Assembly: GCA_044359175.1 (NCBI GenBank)
Contig: JBIKMO010000201.1
Coordinates: 1-7,945, forward strand
Origin: UBA4615 sp044359175
GTDB lineage: Bacteria; Pseudomonadota; Gammaproteobacteria; Burkholderiales; Burkholderiaceae_E
Reading direction: 5' to 3'
DNA: 7,945 nt
Shown here: in pieces, positions 1 through 6,489 of the stretch
Numbering within the stretch: the stretch's first letter is position 1
Layout: the number at the start of each line of letters is the position of its first letter
Notes under the pieces: model-generated
What the model saw: only the letters and a program-made list of their open reading frames with translations
Database searches by the model: none
What the model was told of the DNA's origin: nothing
Translations under genes and position numbers: made by a program

Positions 1-666
1 GTGCTCGACGACGCCGACTTCGACAAGGCGGTGCGCGCCTCGGTGGCCAACTGCTACATGAACTCGGGTCAGACCTGCTCGGCCTGGACGCGGCTGCTCG
101 TGCCGCGCGCGCGGCTCGACGAGGCCCGCGCGGTCGCGAAGGCCGCGGCCGAGTCGTTCACCGTGGGCAGCGCGTTCGCCGAGGGCACGAAGCTCGGGCC
201 GCTGGTGTCGGCCGCCCAGCGCGACCGCGTGCTCGGCTACATCCGTCGAGGCATCGACGAGGGCTGCGAGCTGGTCACCGGCAGCGCCGAGTCGCCGCAG
301 GGCCTGGGCGACGGGTACTTCGTGAAGCCGACGGTGTTCGTGGTCACCGACCCGAAGGCCACGCTCGCCCAGGAGGAGGTCTTCGGGCCGGTGCTCACGA
401 TCGTGCCCTACGACGACGAGGCCGACGCGATCCGCATCGCGAACGACTCGGTCTACGGGCTGGGCGGCGCGGTGTGGGCGGGCTCCGACGAGCGCGCGAT
501 GCGCGTCGCGCGCCGGTTGCGCACCGGCCAGGTGGACGTCAACGGCGGACGCTGGAACCCGCTCGCGCCGTTCGGCGGCTACAAGCAGTCCGGCCATGGC
601 CGCGAGAACGGCGTCTACGGCCTCGAGGAGTTCCTCGAGTACAAGGCGATGCAGCTGCGCGCCTGA
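1..666 (+). CDS. Aldehyde dehydrogenase, C-terminal part (5' truncated by window)
   Basis: This is the C-terminal 221 residues of an NAD(P)+-dependent aldehyde dehydrogenase, which oxidises an aldehyde to a carboxylic acid in the cytoplasm. The catalytic cysteine is visible as C26 in NSGQTC (21-26). The conserved EEVFGPV follows at 125-131, then the C-terminal PFGGYKQSGHGRE at 190-202, typical of the family's oligomerisation/C-terminal region. Family members are about 470-500 residues, so roughly 250 residues, including most of the cofactor-binding domain and the general-base glutamate, lie upstream of the window. The GTG at position 1 is therefore an internal valine codon and not a start. 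The stop is 38 nt before the epoxide hydrolase start, so co-transcription is likely. An epoxide-derived or diol-derived aldehyde would be a plausible substrate, but that is inferred from the neighbour only. The family call is firm; the substrate subclass is unknown. Confidence 0.93.
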   Translation: MLDDADFDKAVRASVANCYMNSGQTCSAWTRLLVPRARLDEARAVAKAAAESFTVGSAFAEGTKLGPLVSAAQRDRVLGYIRRGIDEGCELVTGSAESPQGLGDGYFVKPTVFVVTDPKATLAQEEVFGPVLTIVPYDDEADAIRIANDSVYGLGGAVWAGSDERAMRVARRLRTGQVDVNGGRWNPLAPFGGYKQSGHGRENGVYGLEEFLEYKAMQLRA

Positions 667-693
667 GAGGACGTGGACTGCGCGCGGCCCCAC

Positions 694-698
694 GGAGG
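694..698 (+). promoter_or_regulatory. Ribosome binding site that fixes a TTG start
   Basis: GGAGG lies 6 nt upstream of the TTG at 705. It is the only good Shine-Dalgarno sequence near the N-terminus of the epoxide hydrolase. It supports initiation at TTG 705 and not at the far-upstream ATG at 474, which lies inside the aldehyde dehydrogenase gene in another frame. Confidence 0.75.
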
Positions 699-704
699 AC
701 GGCC

Positions 705-1886
705 TTGGAACAGGCCTCGACGCAGCGGCCCGAACCCTTCCGGCTGCACGTACCCGAGGTGCGGCTCGCCGAGTTACGCGAGCGGCTCGCGCGCACGCGG
801 CTGCCGGATGAACCGCCCGACACGCCGCCCTGGTCCACCGGAACCTCGCTCGCGTTCGTGCGCGAGGCGCTCGCGCGCTGGGGCGACGGGTTCGACTGGC
901 GCGCGCACGAGGCGCGGCTGAACGCGTTCCCGCAGTACCGGGCCGCGCTGCCGGGCGTGCGCCTGCACTTCCTTCACGTGCCCGGCGTGCGCGCGCCGGG
1001 CGCGCCCGAACCGATGCCGCTGCTGCTGTCGCACGGCTGGCCGGGCTCGGTGCTGGAGTTCCTCGAGCTGATCCCGCTGCTCACCGATCCGGCCGCGCAC
1101 GGCGGCCGCGCCGAGGACGCGTTCACGGTGGTCGCGCCCTCGCTGCCGGGCTACCCGCTGTCCTTCGAGCCCGGACAGCGGCGCTTCGCGGTCGACGAGA
1201 TCGGGCGCGTGCTGCACCGGCTGATGACCGCGGTGCTCGGCTATCGGCGCTTCGGCGTGCAGGGCGGCGACTGGGGCAGCTTCGTGTCGAGCTGCATCGC
1301 CGCCGAGTTCCCCGAGAGCACGATCGGCGTGCACCTGAACCTGATGCCGGTGCGGCGCGACGCGGCCTCGGTCGCCGAGCCCACGCCCGACGAGGCCCGC
1401 TGGCTTCGCGAGCTCGAGCATTGGCTCAGGGAGGAGACCGGCTACCAGTGGATCCAGGGCACGCGGCCGCAGACCCTGGCCTACGCGCTCGCCGACTCGC
1501 CGGTCGGTCTGGCCGCGTGGATCCTCGAGAAGTTCCACGCGTGGACCGATCATGGCGGCGATCCCCGCGAGGCCGTGCCGCTGGACACGATGCTCGCCGA
1601 CGTATCGCTGTACTGGTTCACCGGCGCGATCGGCGCGTCGTTCTGGCCGTACTGGGCGCGGATGCACGCGCCGTGGCCGGTGCGCGGCACGATCACCGTG
1701 CCGGCGGGCTACTGCGAGTTCCCGAAGGAGATCCTGCGCCCGCCGCGCTCGGTGGCGGCGCGCGTGTTCACCGACCTGCGGCGCTGGACGACGATGCCGC
1801 GCGGCGGGCACTTCGCGGCGCTCGAGCAGCCGCGCGCGCTCGCCGAGGAGATCCGCGCGTTCTTCGCGCCGCTGAGGGCGGGTTGA
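705..1886 (+). CDS. Epoxide hydrolase, microsomal type (EHN domain + alpha/beta hydrolase)
   Basis: The product (393 aa, TTG start) should hydrolyse an epoxide to a vicinal diol through a covalent ester intermediate. The N-terminal segment (about 8-105; FRLHVPEVRLAELRERLART, then a W-rich stretch) matches the EHN cap domain. The alpha/beta-hydrolase core has the oxyanion-hole motif HGWPGS at 110-115 and the nucleophile D189 in GGDWGS. The charge-relay acid is probably E342 in FPKEIL, and the catalytic histidine is H369 in RGGHFAALE. The E342-H369 spacing of 27 equals that of E404-H431 in mammalian microsomal epoxide hydrolase. Y316 sits where the lid tyrosine Y374 falls after the YWxTG motif. 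There is no N-terminal membrane anchor, so the enzyme is soluble and cytoplasmic, with the length usual for bacterial members. The TTG start is chosen for the GGAGG 6 nt upstream; longer versions would run into the aldehyde dehydrogenase gene. Substrate is unknown. Confidence 0.92.
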   Translation: MEQASTQRPEPFRLHVPEVRLAELRERLARTRLPDEPPDTPPWSTGTSLAFVREALARWGDGFDWRAHEARLNAFPQYRAALPGVRLHFLHVPGVRAPGAPEPMPLLLSHGWPGSVLEFLELIPLLTDPAAHGGRAEDAFTVVAPSLPGYPLSFEPGQRRFAVDEIGRVLHRLMTAVLGYRRFGVQGGDWGSFVSSCIAAEFPESTIGVHLNLMPVRRDAASVAEPTPDEARWLRELEHWLREETGYQWIQGTRPQTLAYALADSPVGLAAWILEKFHAWTDHGGDPREAVPLDTMLADVSLYWFTGAIGASFWPYWARMHAPWPVRGTITVPAGYCEFPKEILRPPRSVAARVFTDLRRWTTMPRGGHFAALEQPRALAEEIRAFFAPLRAG

Positions 1887-1929
1887 GCGCCGCGCCCACC
1901 CGACGACACCTCGAGGAGGAGACACCCCG

Positions 1930-2898
1930 ATGAACCGACGCAGCACCCTCGCGAGCCTGCTCGCGCTCGCCGCGGCCCCGGTCGCCGCGCCACGCGCCCA
2001 GGAGGCCTTCCCAGCGCGGCCGATCCGCATCATCGTGCCGTTCGCGCCCGGCGGCATCACCGACATCATGGCGCGCGTGCTCGGCAAGCCGCTCGGCGAG
2101 TCGGTCGGCCAGAACGTCGTGGTCGAGAACCGGCCCGGCGGCGGCACCGTGATCGGCACCGAGGCGGGCGTGCGCTCGAAGCCCGACGGCTACACGGTCC
2201 TGATGGTGTCGGCGCCGATCGCGACCAACCCGGGCCTGTACGACCGGCTGCCGTACGACGCGCTGAAGGACCTGCAGCCGGTGATCCTGCTCACCTCGCA
2301 GGGCTTCCTGATCTCGGTGCACGAAGCACAGCCGCACCGTACCCTCGCGCAGCTGATCGAGGTGGCGCGCTCGGCCGACGTGCCGTACGCGTCGCCGGGT
2401 AACGGCACGCTGATGCACCTGGTGGGCCAGGTCTCGAATGCCGAGTACCGGACCCGGTTCGTGCACGTGCCGTACCGCGGCAGCGGCCCGGCGATCAACG
2501 ACGCGTCGGCCGGTATCGTGCCGATGATCATCGACCCGATCTCGACGTCGATCGGCCCGATCAAACAGGGCCGCCTGCGCCCGCTCGCCACCACGCACCC
2601 GACTCGCCTGCCGATGCTGCCCGACGTGCCCACGGTGACCGAGCTCGGCTTCCCACGGCTGCAGGCCACCGCGTTCTCGGGCTTCATGGTGCCCGCGGGC
2701 ACGCCGCGCGAGGTCGTGCAGCGGCTCAACCGCGAGTTCGACCGCGCGCTCGCGCTGCCCGAGGTGCGCGAGCGGCTGGTCGATCAGCTCGGGGCGACGC
2801 TGGTCGGCGGACCCCCCGAGACGATGGCGACGCTGCTGCAGGCCGAGACCGCGCGCTGGGTGCCGCTCGTTCGGCAGCTCGGACTGAAGCCGGACTGA
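1930..2898 (+). CDS. Tripartite tricarboxylate transporter-type substrate-binding protein (Bug/TctC family)
   Basis: This 322-aa protein is a periplasmic binding protein of the Bug/TctC family, which captures carboxylates or other small organic molecules for a TctA/TctB permease. It begins with a signal peptide: R3-R4, a hydrophobic stretch at about 7-20, and an A-rich cleavage zone near 20-23. The twin arginine could suit Tat export, but a full Tat motif is not clear. The mature part has the family hallmarks IIVPFAPGGITD (33-44), ENRPGGG (65-71) and KPDGYT (83-88), with the usual two-lobe length. The ATG at 1930 follows a strong GAGGAGGAG sequence at 1913-1921. It lies 43 nt after the epoxide hydrolase and is probably co-transcribed with it. 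No tctA or tctB gene is present in the window, so it is an orphan here, as is common in Burkholderiales. Ligand cannot be predicted. Confidence 0.95.
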   Translation: MNRRSTLASLLALAAAPVAAPRAQEAFPARPIRIIVPFAPGGITDIMARVLGKPLGESVGQNVVVENRPGGGTVIGTEAGVRSKPDGYTVLMVSAPIATNPGLYDRLPYDALKDLQPVILLTSQGFLISVHEAQPHRTLAQLIEVARSADVPYASPGNGTLMHLVGQVSNAEYRTRFVHVPYRGSGPAINDASAGIVPMIIDPISTSIGPIKQGRLRPLATTHPTRLPMLPDVPTVTELGFPRLQATAFSGFMVPAGTPREVVQRLNREFDRALALPEVRERLVDQLGATLVGGPPETMATLLQAETARWVPLVRQLGLKPD

Positions 2899-2922
2899 TC
2901 GGGGCGTCGGCGCGCCCTCGCG

Positions 2923-2962
2923 GCGGCGCCGGTCCTCCCACCCGGGACCGGGCTGGCGCCGC
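2923..2962. terminator. GC-rich hairpin between convergent genes, possible bidirectional terminator
   Basis: GCGGCGCC at 2923-2930 pairs perfectly with GGCGCCGC at 2955-2962. Inside it, GGTCCT at 2931-2936 pairs with GGGACC at 2944-2949 (one G-U). The loop is 7 nt (2937-2943) and there is a 5-nt bulge (2950-2954). It lies in the 77-nt gap between the binding-protein gene and bchP, which converge. No T-run follows on either strand, so it is not a textbook intrinsic terminator; the position and strong stem are the evidence. The gap holds nothing else that I recognise. Confidence 0.5.
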
Positions 2963-2975
2963 GTCCGGCGCGCGC

Positions 2976-4172
2976 TCAGACCCGCGCCATGCCGAGCAGG
3001 TGCGCGACGTCCTTCAGGAAGATCTTCAGGTGCGCAACCGGCTTGCGTCGCACCAGGCGCTTGTTCATGTACGCGTCGAAGGTCAGCTGCTGCACGTCGC
3101 GGTCGCGGCACATCGATACGAAGCGCTCGCGGCGCTTGTCGCTCGAGTACCAGAACCGCTGCATGAGGCCGAGCACCCAGAACACCCGGCCGTGCTCCTT
3201 CATGAAGCGCTTGCGGGCCTGCGCGAGCACGCGGACGTCTCCGGTCTCGAGCAGCGCGTGCACCGCGTCTGCGGCGAGCTGGCCGCCCACCATCGCGTAG
3301 TAGATGCCCTCGCCGGAGGCCGGTGCGACCACGCCTGCGGCGTCGCCGGCGAGCACCACGTTGCGCCCGTCGTCCCAGCGGCGCCGCGGCTTCATCGGCA
3401 GCGGCGCGCCCTCGCGGCGCAGCGTCGCGGCCCGCTCGAGGCCGCACGCGCCGCGCAGACGCGAGGTCGCCTCGCGCAGCGAGAATCCCTTGTCCGCGCT
3501 GCCGGTGCCGATGCTCAGCGTGTCGCCGTGCGGGAACACCCAGCCGTAGAAGTCGGGCGACAGGTGGCCCTGGTACCAGACCTCGCAGCGCGCGCCGTCG
3601 TAGCCCGGCGGCGGGCGCTCGGGCCGCGCCACGATCTCGTGGTACGCGAACACGAACGGCGGCGGCGGCTCGTCGGGCATCGCCTGGCGCGCGACCGCAG
3701 AGTTCGCGCCGTCGGCCCCGACCACCGCGAGCGCGCGGACCGATTCGGGCGTGCCCTCGCCGACGCGCTGGCCCTCACGGCGTCGGTAGCGGATCACGGT
3801 CACGCCGTCGGCGTCGCGGTCCAGTCGTTCGAACACCCCGCTGCGCCGCACCGCGCCCGATTCCGCAGCGCGACAGCGCAGCCACTCGTCGAACCGGTCG
3901 CGGTCGACCAGGCCGACGAAGCCGCCCTCGATCGGGATGTCGACCTGGCGGGTCGACGGCGCGACCATCCGCGCGCTGGTCGCGCGTGCGACCAGCTGCG
4001 AGTCCGGGATCGCGAAGTCCCGGATCAGCCGGGGTGGGATCGCGCCGCCGCAGGGCTTGACCCGACCGGCGCGATCCAGCAGCAGCACCCGTCGGCCGCG
4101 CCGCGCGAGTTCGTTCGCCGCGGTCGCCCCCGCGGGGCCTCCGCCCACCACCACCACGTCGAAGGTTTCCAT
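2976..4172 (-). CDS. bchP: Geranylgeranyl (bacterio)chlorophyll reductase BchP
   Basis: The product (398 aa) is a flavin-dependent reductase that saturates three double bonds of the geranylgeranyl tail of bacteriochlorophyll (or of geranylgeranyl-PP) to give phytyl, at the inner membrane. The FAD-binding Rossmann motif GGGPAG is at 10-15, with D33 ending the second strand. KPCGGAIPPRLI (39-50) and the following DFAIPDS are characteristic of BchP/ChlP. The second FAD motif GDAAG is at 276-280, followed by SGEGI. Length matches the family. The start at ATG 4172 has GAGGAA shortly upstream (4181-4186 on the complement) and sits 5 nt after the stop of the PucC-like gene. The long open frame continuing upstream in the same phase lacks homology and reads through the neighbouring genes, so it is not coding. 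This is the last gene of the bchG operon in the window, convergent with the binding-protein gene. Identification as BchP and not a general archaeal-type reductase is supported by the neighbours. Confidence 0.95.
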   Translation of the reverse strand: METFDVVVVGGGPAGATAANELARRGRRVLLLDRAGRVKPCGGAIPPRLIRDFAIPDSQLVARATSARMVAPSTRQVDIPIEGGFVGLVDRDRFDEWLRCRAAESGAVRRSGVFERLDRDADGVTVIRYRRREGQRVGEGTPESVRALAVVGADGANSAVARQAMPDEPPPPFVFAYHEIVARPERPPPGYDGARCEVWYQGHLSPDFYGWVFPHGDTLSIGTGSADKGFSLREATSRLRGACGLERAATLRREGAPLPMKPRRRWDDGRNVVLAGDAAGVVAPASGEGIYYAMVGGQLAADAVHALLETGDVRVLAQARKRFMKEHGRVFWVLGLMQRFWYSSDKRRERFVSMCRDRDVQQLTFDAYMNKRLVRRKPVAHLKIFLKDVAHLLGMARV

Positions 4173-4177
4173 GTCGG

Positions 4178-5545
4178 TCAGTTCCTCGCGAGGGCCGCGG
4201 GCTGCGGCTCGCCGGGGGCCCGCACATGCGGTCGCCCATCGGCGGGGTCGATCCTGAACTCGCCGCTGCCCGAGCGGCCGATGCCGGCGGCGATCCGCGC
4301 CGCGGCGACGAACAGCAGCGCCTCGGCGCCGAAGACCGCGGCGTAACCGAGCGCGTCCGAGCCGAGCGCCCAGCGCGTGAGGTCGCTCGCGGCGGCACCC
4401 GCCAGGCCGCCCAGGCCGAAGGCGATCGCCTGCGCGGCGCCCCACAGGCCCATCCGCACGCCCTCGCGCGATGCGCGACCTTCGCCGGCCAGCCGCATCA
4501 TCGAGGCGATCGCCGCGATCGCGAACGCGCCGTTGGCCAGGCCGAGCAGGAACACGTTCGGCACCAGCGGCCAGGCGCCACCCGACAGTCCGGCGGCGAC
4601 CAGTCCGGCCAGCGCGATCGCCGAGGCGATGCACCCGCCGATGGTCCACGCGCGCAGCGACCCGAGCTGGCGGCCCGCGAGCCGGCTGCCGGCGAACGCC
4701 GCGAGCAGCATGCCGGCGAGCGCACCGCCGTGCTGCACACCGGCGAGCTGCGTCGACTGCCCGGGGGTGAAGCCGAAGACCGTGCCGGCGAACGGCTCCA
4801 GGATCAGGTCCTGCGCACTGTAGGCGAGCATCGACACGAACACGAACACGGTGAAGTGACGTGCCGGGGGCTCGGACCACACCTGCGCGAGCGCCTCGAC
4901 GAACCGCGGCGGCGCGCCGCGCGCCGGCTCGGTCGAACGTGCGGGCGCGCCTTCGAGGCCGGCGAGCGCGAGCAGCGTGACCACCATCGCGATCCCGCTG
5001 ACGCCGGCGGTGACCGCCACCAGCCGCGCGGGCGAATACGGGTCGAGCAGCTTGCCGGCGATGCCGGCGGTCACCGCGAAGCCCACGATCATCATCACCC
5101 AGACGATCGTCGCGGCGGCCGCGCGCCGCGGCTCGGGCACCCGCTTGGCGAGGAGCACCAACAACGAGGTGCCGGCCGCGCTGACGCCAGCGCCGATCGT
5201 CATGAACGCGAGCACCGCAGCCACGACGCCGAGCACGGGATCCTGCGTCATCAGCGCGGTGGCCGACGCGGCGCCGACGCCGCCGAGCGCGAGCACCGCC
5301 ATCCCGCCGACGATCCACGGCGTACGCCGACCGCCGACGTCCGAACCCCAGCCCATCCGCGGCCGAAGCCCCTGCATCGCGTAGTGCACGCCCACCAGCA
5401 GGCCGGGCAACAGCGCCGGCAGCGCGAGCTCGACCACCATCACGCGGTTCAGCGTCGAGGTGGTCAGCACGACGATCGCGCCGAGCGCCATCTGAACGAA
5501 CCCGAGCCGGACGATGCTGCTCCAGCCGAACGGTGTCGGTTGCAT
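4178..5545 (-). CDS. PucC/LhaA-family MFS membrane protein (Bch2/ORF428 type, bacteriochlorophyll delivery family)
   Basis: This 455-aa polytopic inner-membrane protein has about 12 hydrophobic segments spread over its length. The loop RMGWGSDVGGRRTPWI (63-78) is the PucC-family version of the MFS motif A and follows the second hydrophobic region. The N-terminal WSSIVRLGFVQMALG and the later segment with YSAQDLILEPFAG (about 272-284) also fit PucC/LhaA/Bch2 proteins. The family is implicated in assembly of light-harvesting complexes or delivery of bacteriochlorophyll; the exact molecular role of the Bch2 branch is not settled. The placement between bchG and bchP matches the orf428/bch2 position in purple-bacterial photosynthesis clusters, which argues for Bch2 over PucC or LhaA. 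ATG 5545 is 3 nt after the bchG stop, and a G-run at the end of bchG serves as the Shine-Dalgarno sequence. Translational coupling with bchG is likely. The C-terminal tail after about 430 is hydrophilic. Confidence 0.9.
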   Translation of the reverse strand: MQPTPFGWSSIVRLGFVQMALGAIVVLTTSTLNRVMVVELALPALLPGLLVGVHYAMQGLRPRMGWGSDVGGRRTPWIVGGMAVLALGGVGAASATALMTQDPVLGVVAAVLAFMTIGAGVSAAGTSLLVLLAKRVPEPRRAAAATIVWVMMIVGFAVTAGIAGKLLDPYSPARLVAVTAGVSGIAMVVTLLALAGLEGAPARSTEPARGAPPRFVEALAQVWSEPPARHFTVFVFVSMLAYSAQDLILEPFAGTVFGFTPGQSTQLAGVQHGGALAGMLLAAFAGSRLAGRQLGSLRAWTIGGCIASAIALAGLVAAGLSGGAWPLVPNVFLLGLANGAFAIAAIASMMRLAGEGRASREGVRMGLWGAAQAIAFGLGGLAGAAASDLTRWALGSDALGYAAVFGAEALLFVAAARIAAGIGRSGSGEFRIDPADGRPHVRAPGEPQPAALARN

Positions 5546-5548
5546 CGG

Positions 5549-6451
5549 TCAGTCCCCCCCGAGCGAGCGCAGCGCGAACGCGCTCACCATCATGCCGGCG
5601 ACGAAGAGCGGCACGCCGAAGCCGCTGTAGTGCAGCGCGTGCGCGCGCGGATCGGCGAGGAAGCGGCGCATCATCAGCATCTGGCCCACCAGCAGTGCGG
5701 CCACGGCCGCCGCGTGGCCGGGTCGGCCCCAGGACAGCAGCAGCACGATCACCGCGGCCTGCGGCAGGGCCATCGTCCAGCACGCGACGCGCGCGGCCGC
5801 GGCCACCCCCAGTCGCACCGGCAGCGAGCCCACCCCCATGCGGGCATCGCCCTCGACCGACTTGAAGTCGTTGAGCGTCATGATCCCGTGCGCGCCCAGG
5901 CTGTAGAGGGCGGCGAGCGCGATCGAGCGGCCGTCGGGCATCGCACCGCCGGCCATCACCGCGGCGCCGGTCAGCCAGGCGAGCCCCTCGTACGAGACGC
6001 CGCAGGCGGCGTTGCCGAGCCAGCCGTTGGTCTTCAGCCGCACAGGCGGTGCACTGTAGGCCCATGCCAGCGCGAGCCCGGCGACCGCCGCGCCGAACCC
6101 CCACGGGCCGAGCAACGAGGACACCGCGAGCGACAGCGCGGTCCATGCGAGCGCGACGTACAGGCCCCACCGCCCGGGCATCCGCCCGGACGGAATCGGC
6201 CGGTGCGGCTCGTTGATCGCGTCGACGTGCCGGTCGAACCAGTCGTTGACCGCCTGGCTGGTGCCGCACACCAGCGGCCCGGCCAGCAGCACGCCCACCA
6301 GCACCAGCGGCCACACCGCGGCGGGCGACGCACCCGAGGCCACCACGCCGCAGGCGAACGCCCACATCGGCGGGAACCAGGTGATCGGCTTGAGCAGCTC
6401 GGCGACGGTCGAGAGGGACGGCCGGTCCATGGCCCAGTCTGACGCTGACAC
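5549..6451 (-). CDS. bchG: Bacteriochlorophyll synthase (bacteriochlorophyllide esterifying prenyltransferase) BchG
   Basis: BchG is an integral-membrane UbiA-family prenyltransferase. It esterifies the propionate of bacteriochlorophyllide a with geranylgeranyl-PP or phytyl-PP, the last assembly step of bacteriochlorophyll. The conserved N-terminal segment LLKPITWFPPMWAF (19-32) is diagnostic of chlorophyll synthases. The first aspartate motif NDWFDRHVD (69-77), followed by INEPHRPIPSGR, and the second motif NDFKSVEGD (194-202) bind the Mg-diphosphate. Several hydrophobic helices follow, and length (293-300 aa) matches the family. Two starts are possible: GTG at 6451 and ATG at 6430 (giving MDRPSLSTV). 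Neither has a clear Shine-Dalgarno sequence. I favour ATG 6430, because 6440-6463 carries an inverted repeat that looks regulatory and because family members usually have a short leader before the LLKP motif. This is the first gene of the bchG-bch2-bchP operon, divergent from crtI. Confidence 0.95.
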   Translation of the reverse strand: MSASDWAMDRPSLSTVAELLKPITWFPPMWAFACGVVASGASPAAVWPLVLVGVLLAGPLVCGTSQAVNDWFDRHVDAINEPHRPIPSGRMPGRWGLYVALAWTALSLAVSSLLGPWGFGAAVAGLALAWAYSAPPVRLKTNGWLGNAACGVSYEGLAWLTGAAVMAGGAMPDGRSIALAALYSLGAHGIMTLNDFKSVEGDARMGVGSLPVRLGVAAAARVACWTMALPQAAVIVLLLSWGRPGHAAAVAALLVGQMLMMRRFLADPRAHALHYSGFGVPLFVAGMMVSAFALRSLGGD

Positions 6452-6464
6452 GCAAGAGCGTCAA
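6436..6464 (-). promoter_or_regulatory. bchG: Possible sigma-70-type promoter for bchG operon
   Basis: On the - strand, TTGACG (6464-6459) is separated by 17 nt from CAGACT (6441-6436), a poor -10. If used, transcription would begin about at the ATG at 6430, giving a leaderless or nearly leaderless bchG message. That would agree with the lack of a Shine-Dalgarno sequence before either start. The -10 is weak, as is common for regulated photosynthesis promoters. Confidence 0.25.
6440..6463. promoter_or_regulatory. Perfect 7-bp inverted repeat, candidate operator of the bchG-crtI divergent region
   Basis: TGACGCT (6440-6446) and AGCGTCA (6457-6463) form a perfect inverted repeat with a 10-nt spacer. 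It lies 10 nt upstream of the bchG ATG at 6430 and 36 nt upstream of the crtI ATG. A dimeric regulator site is a reasonable reading. The spacing does not match a regulator that I can name with confidence. Confidence 0.4.
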
Positions 6465-6476
6465 CTCTGCCTTACA
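6459..6476. promoter_or_regulatory. CrtJ/PpsR-like operator (one mismatch to TGT-N12-ACA)
   Basis: CGTCAACTCTGCCTTACA fits the CrtJ/PpsR consensus TGT-N12-ACA at five of the six defined bases (C in place of the first T). CrtJ/PpsR is the known aerobic repressor of bch and crt genes in purple bacteria, and its sites often lie in divergent bch/crt promoters. On the - strand the same bases contain TTGACG (6464-6459), a possible -35 for bchG. It overlaps the right arm of the neighbouring inverted repeat. The match is short, so this remains a candidate. Confidence 0.35.
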
Positions 6477-6489
6477 CTGGATCCGACGT

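Noticed and set aside
1..3. GTG at position 1 as the start of the aldehyde dehydrogenase
   Set aside because: The catalytic cysteine would be at residue 26, whereas the family has about 250-300 residues before it. The gene clearly begins outside the window.
774..3447. Long - strand frames (461 and 559 codons) opposite the epoxide hydrolase and binding-protein genes
   Set aside because: They cross gene boundaries and have the low-complexity Arg/Ala/Gly composition of frames mirrored from GC-rich coding DNA.
4226..6442. 738-codon open frame on the + strand opposite bchG and the PucC-like gene
   Set aside because: Its product is dominated by Arg, His, Ala, Gly and Glu with no recognisable domain, and it lies wholly antisense to two well-identified membrane-protein genes. 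Such long antisense frames are expected in very GC-rich DNA.
5549..6451. UbiA-type 4-hydroxybenzoate or protoheme IX prenyltransferase as an alternative identity
   Set aside because: The LLKPITWFPPMWAF segment and the NDFKSVEGD motif are specific to chlorophyll/bacteriochlorophyll synthases, and the neighbours are bchP and crtI.
4173..6464. Upstream extension of the bchP frame into a 1162-residue protein
   Set aside because: Homology to BchP begins exactly at the methionine encoded at 4172. The extension is read out of frame through the two genes upstream, is Arg/Ala/Gly-rich, and shows no domain.
6445..6478. CTGACA (6445-6450) and TACACT (6473-6478) as a -35/-10 pair for crtI
   Set aside because: The hexamers are 22 nt apart, too far for a normal sigma-70 promoter. 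TACACT alone may still be a -10, but I cannot support a full promoter.
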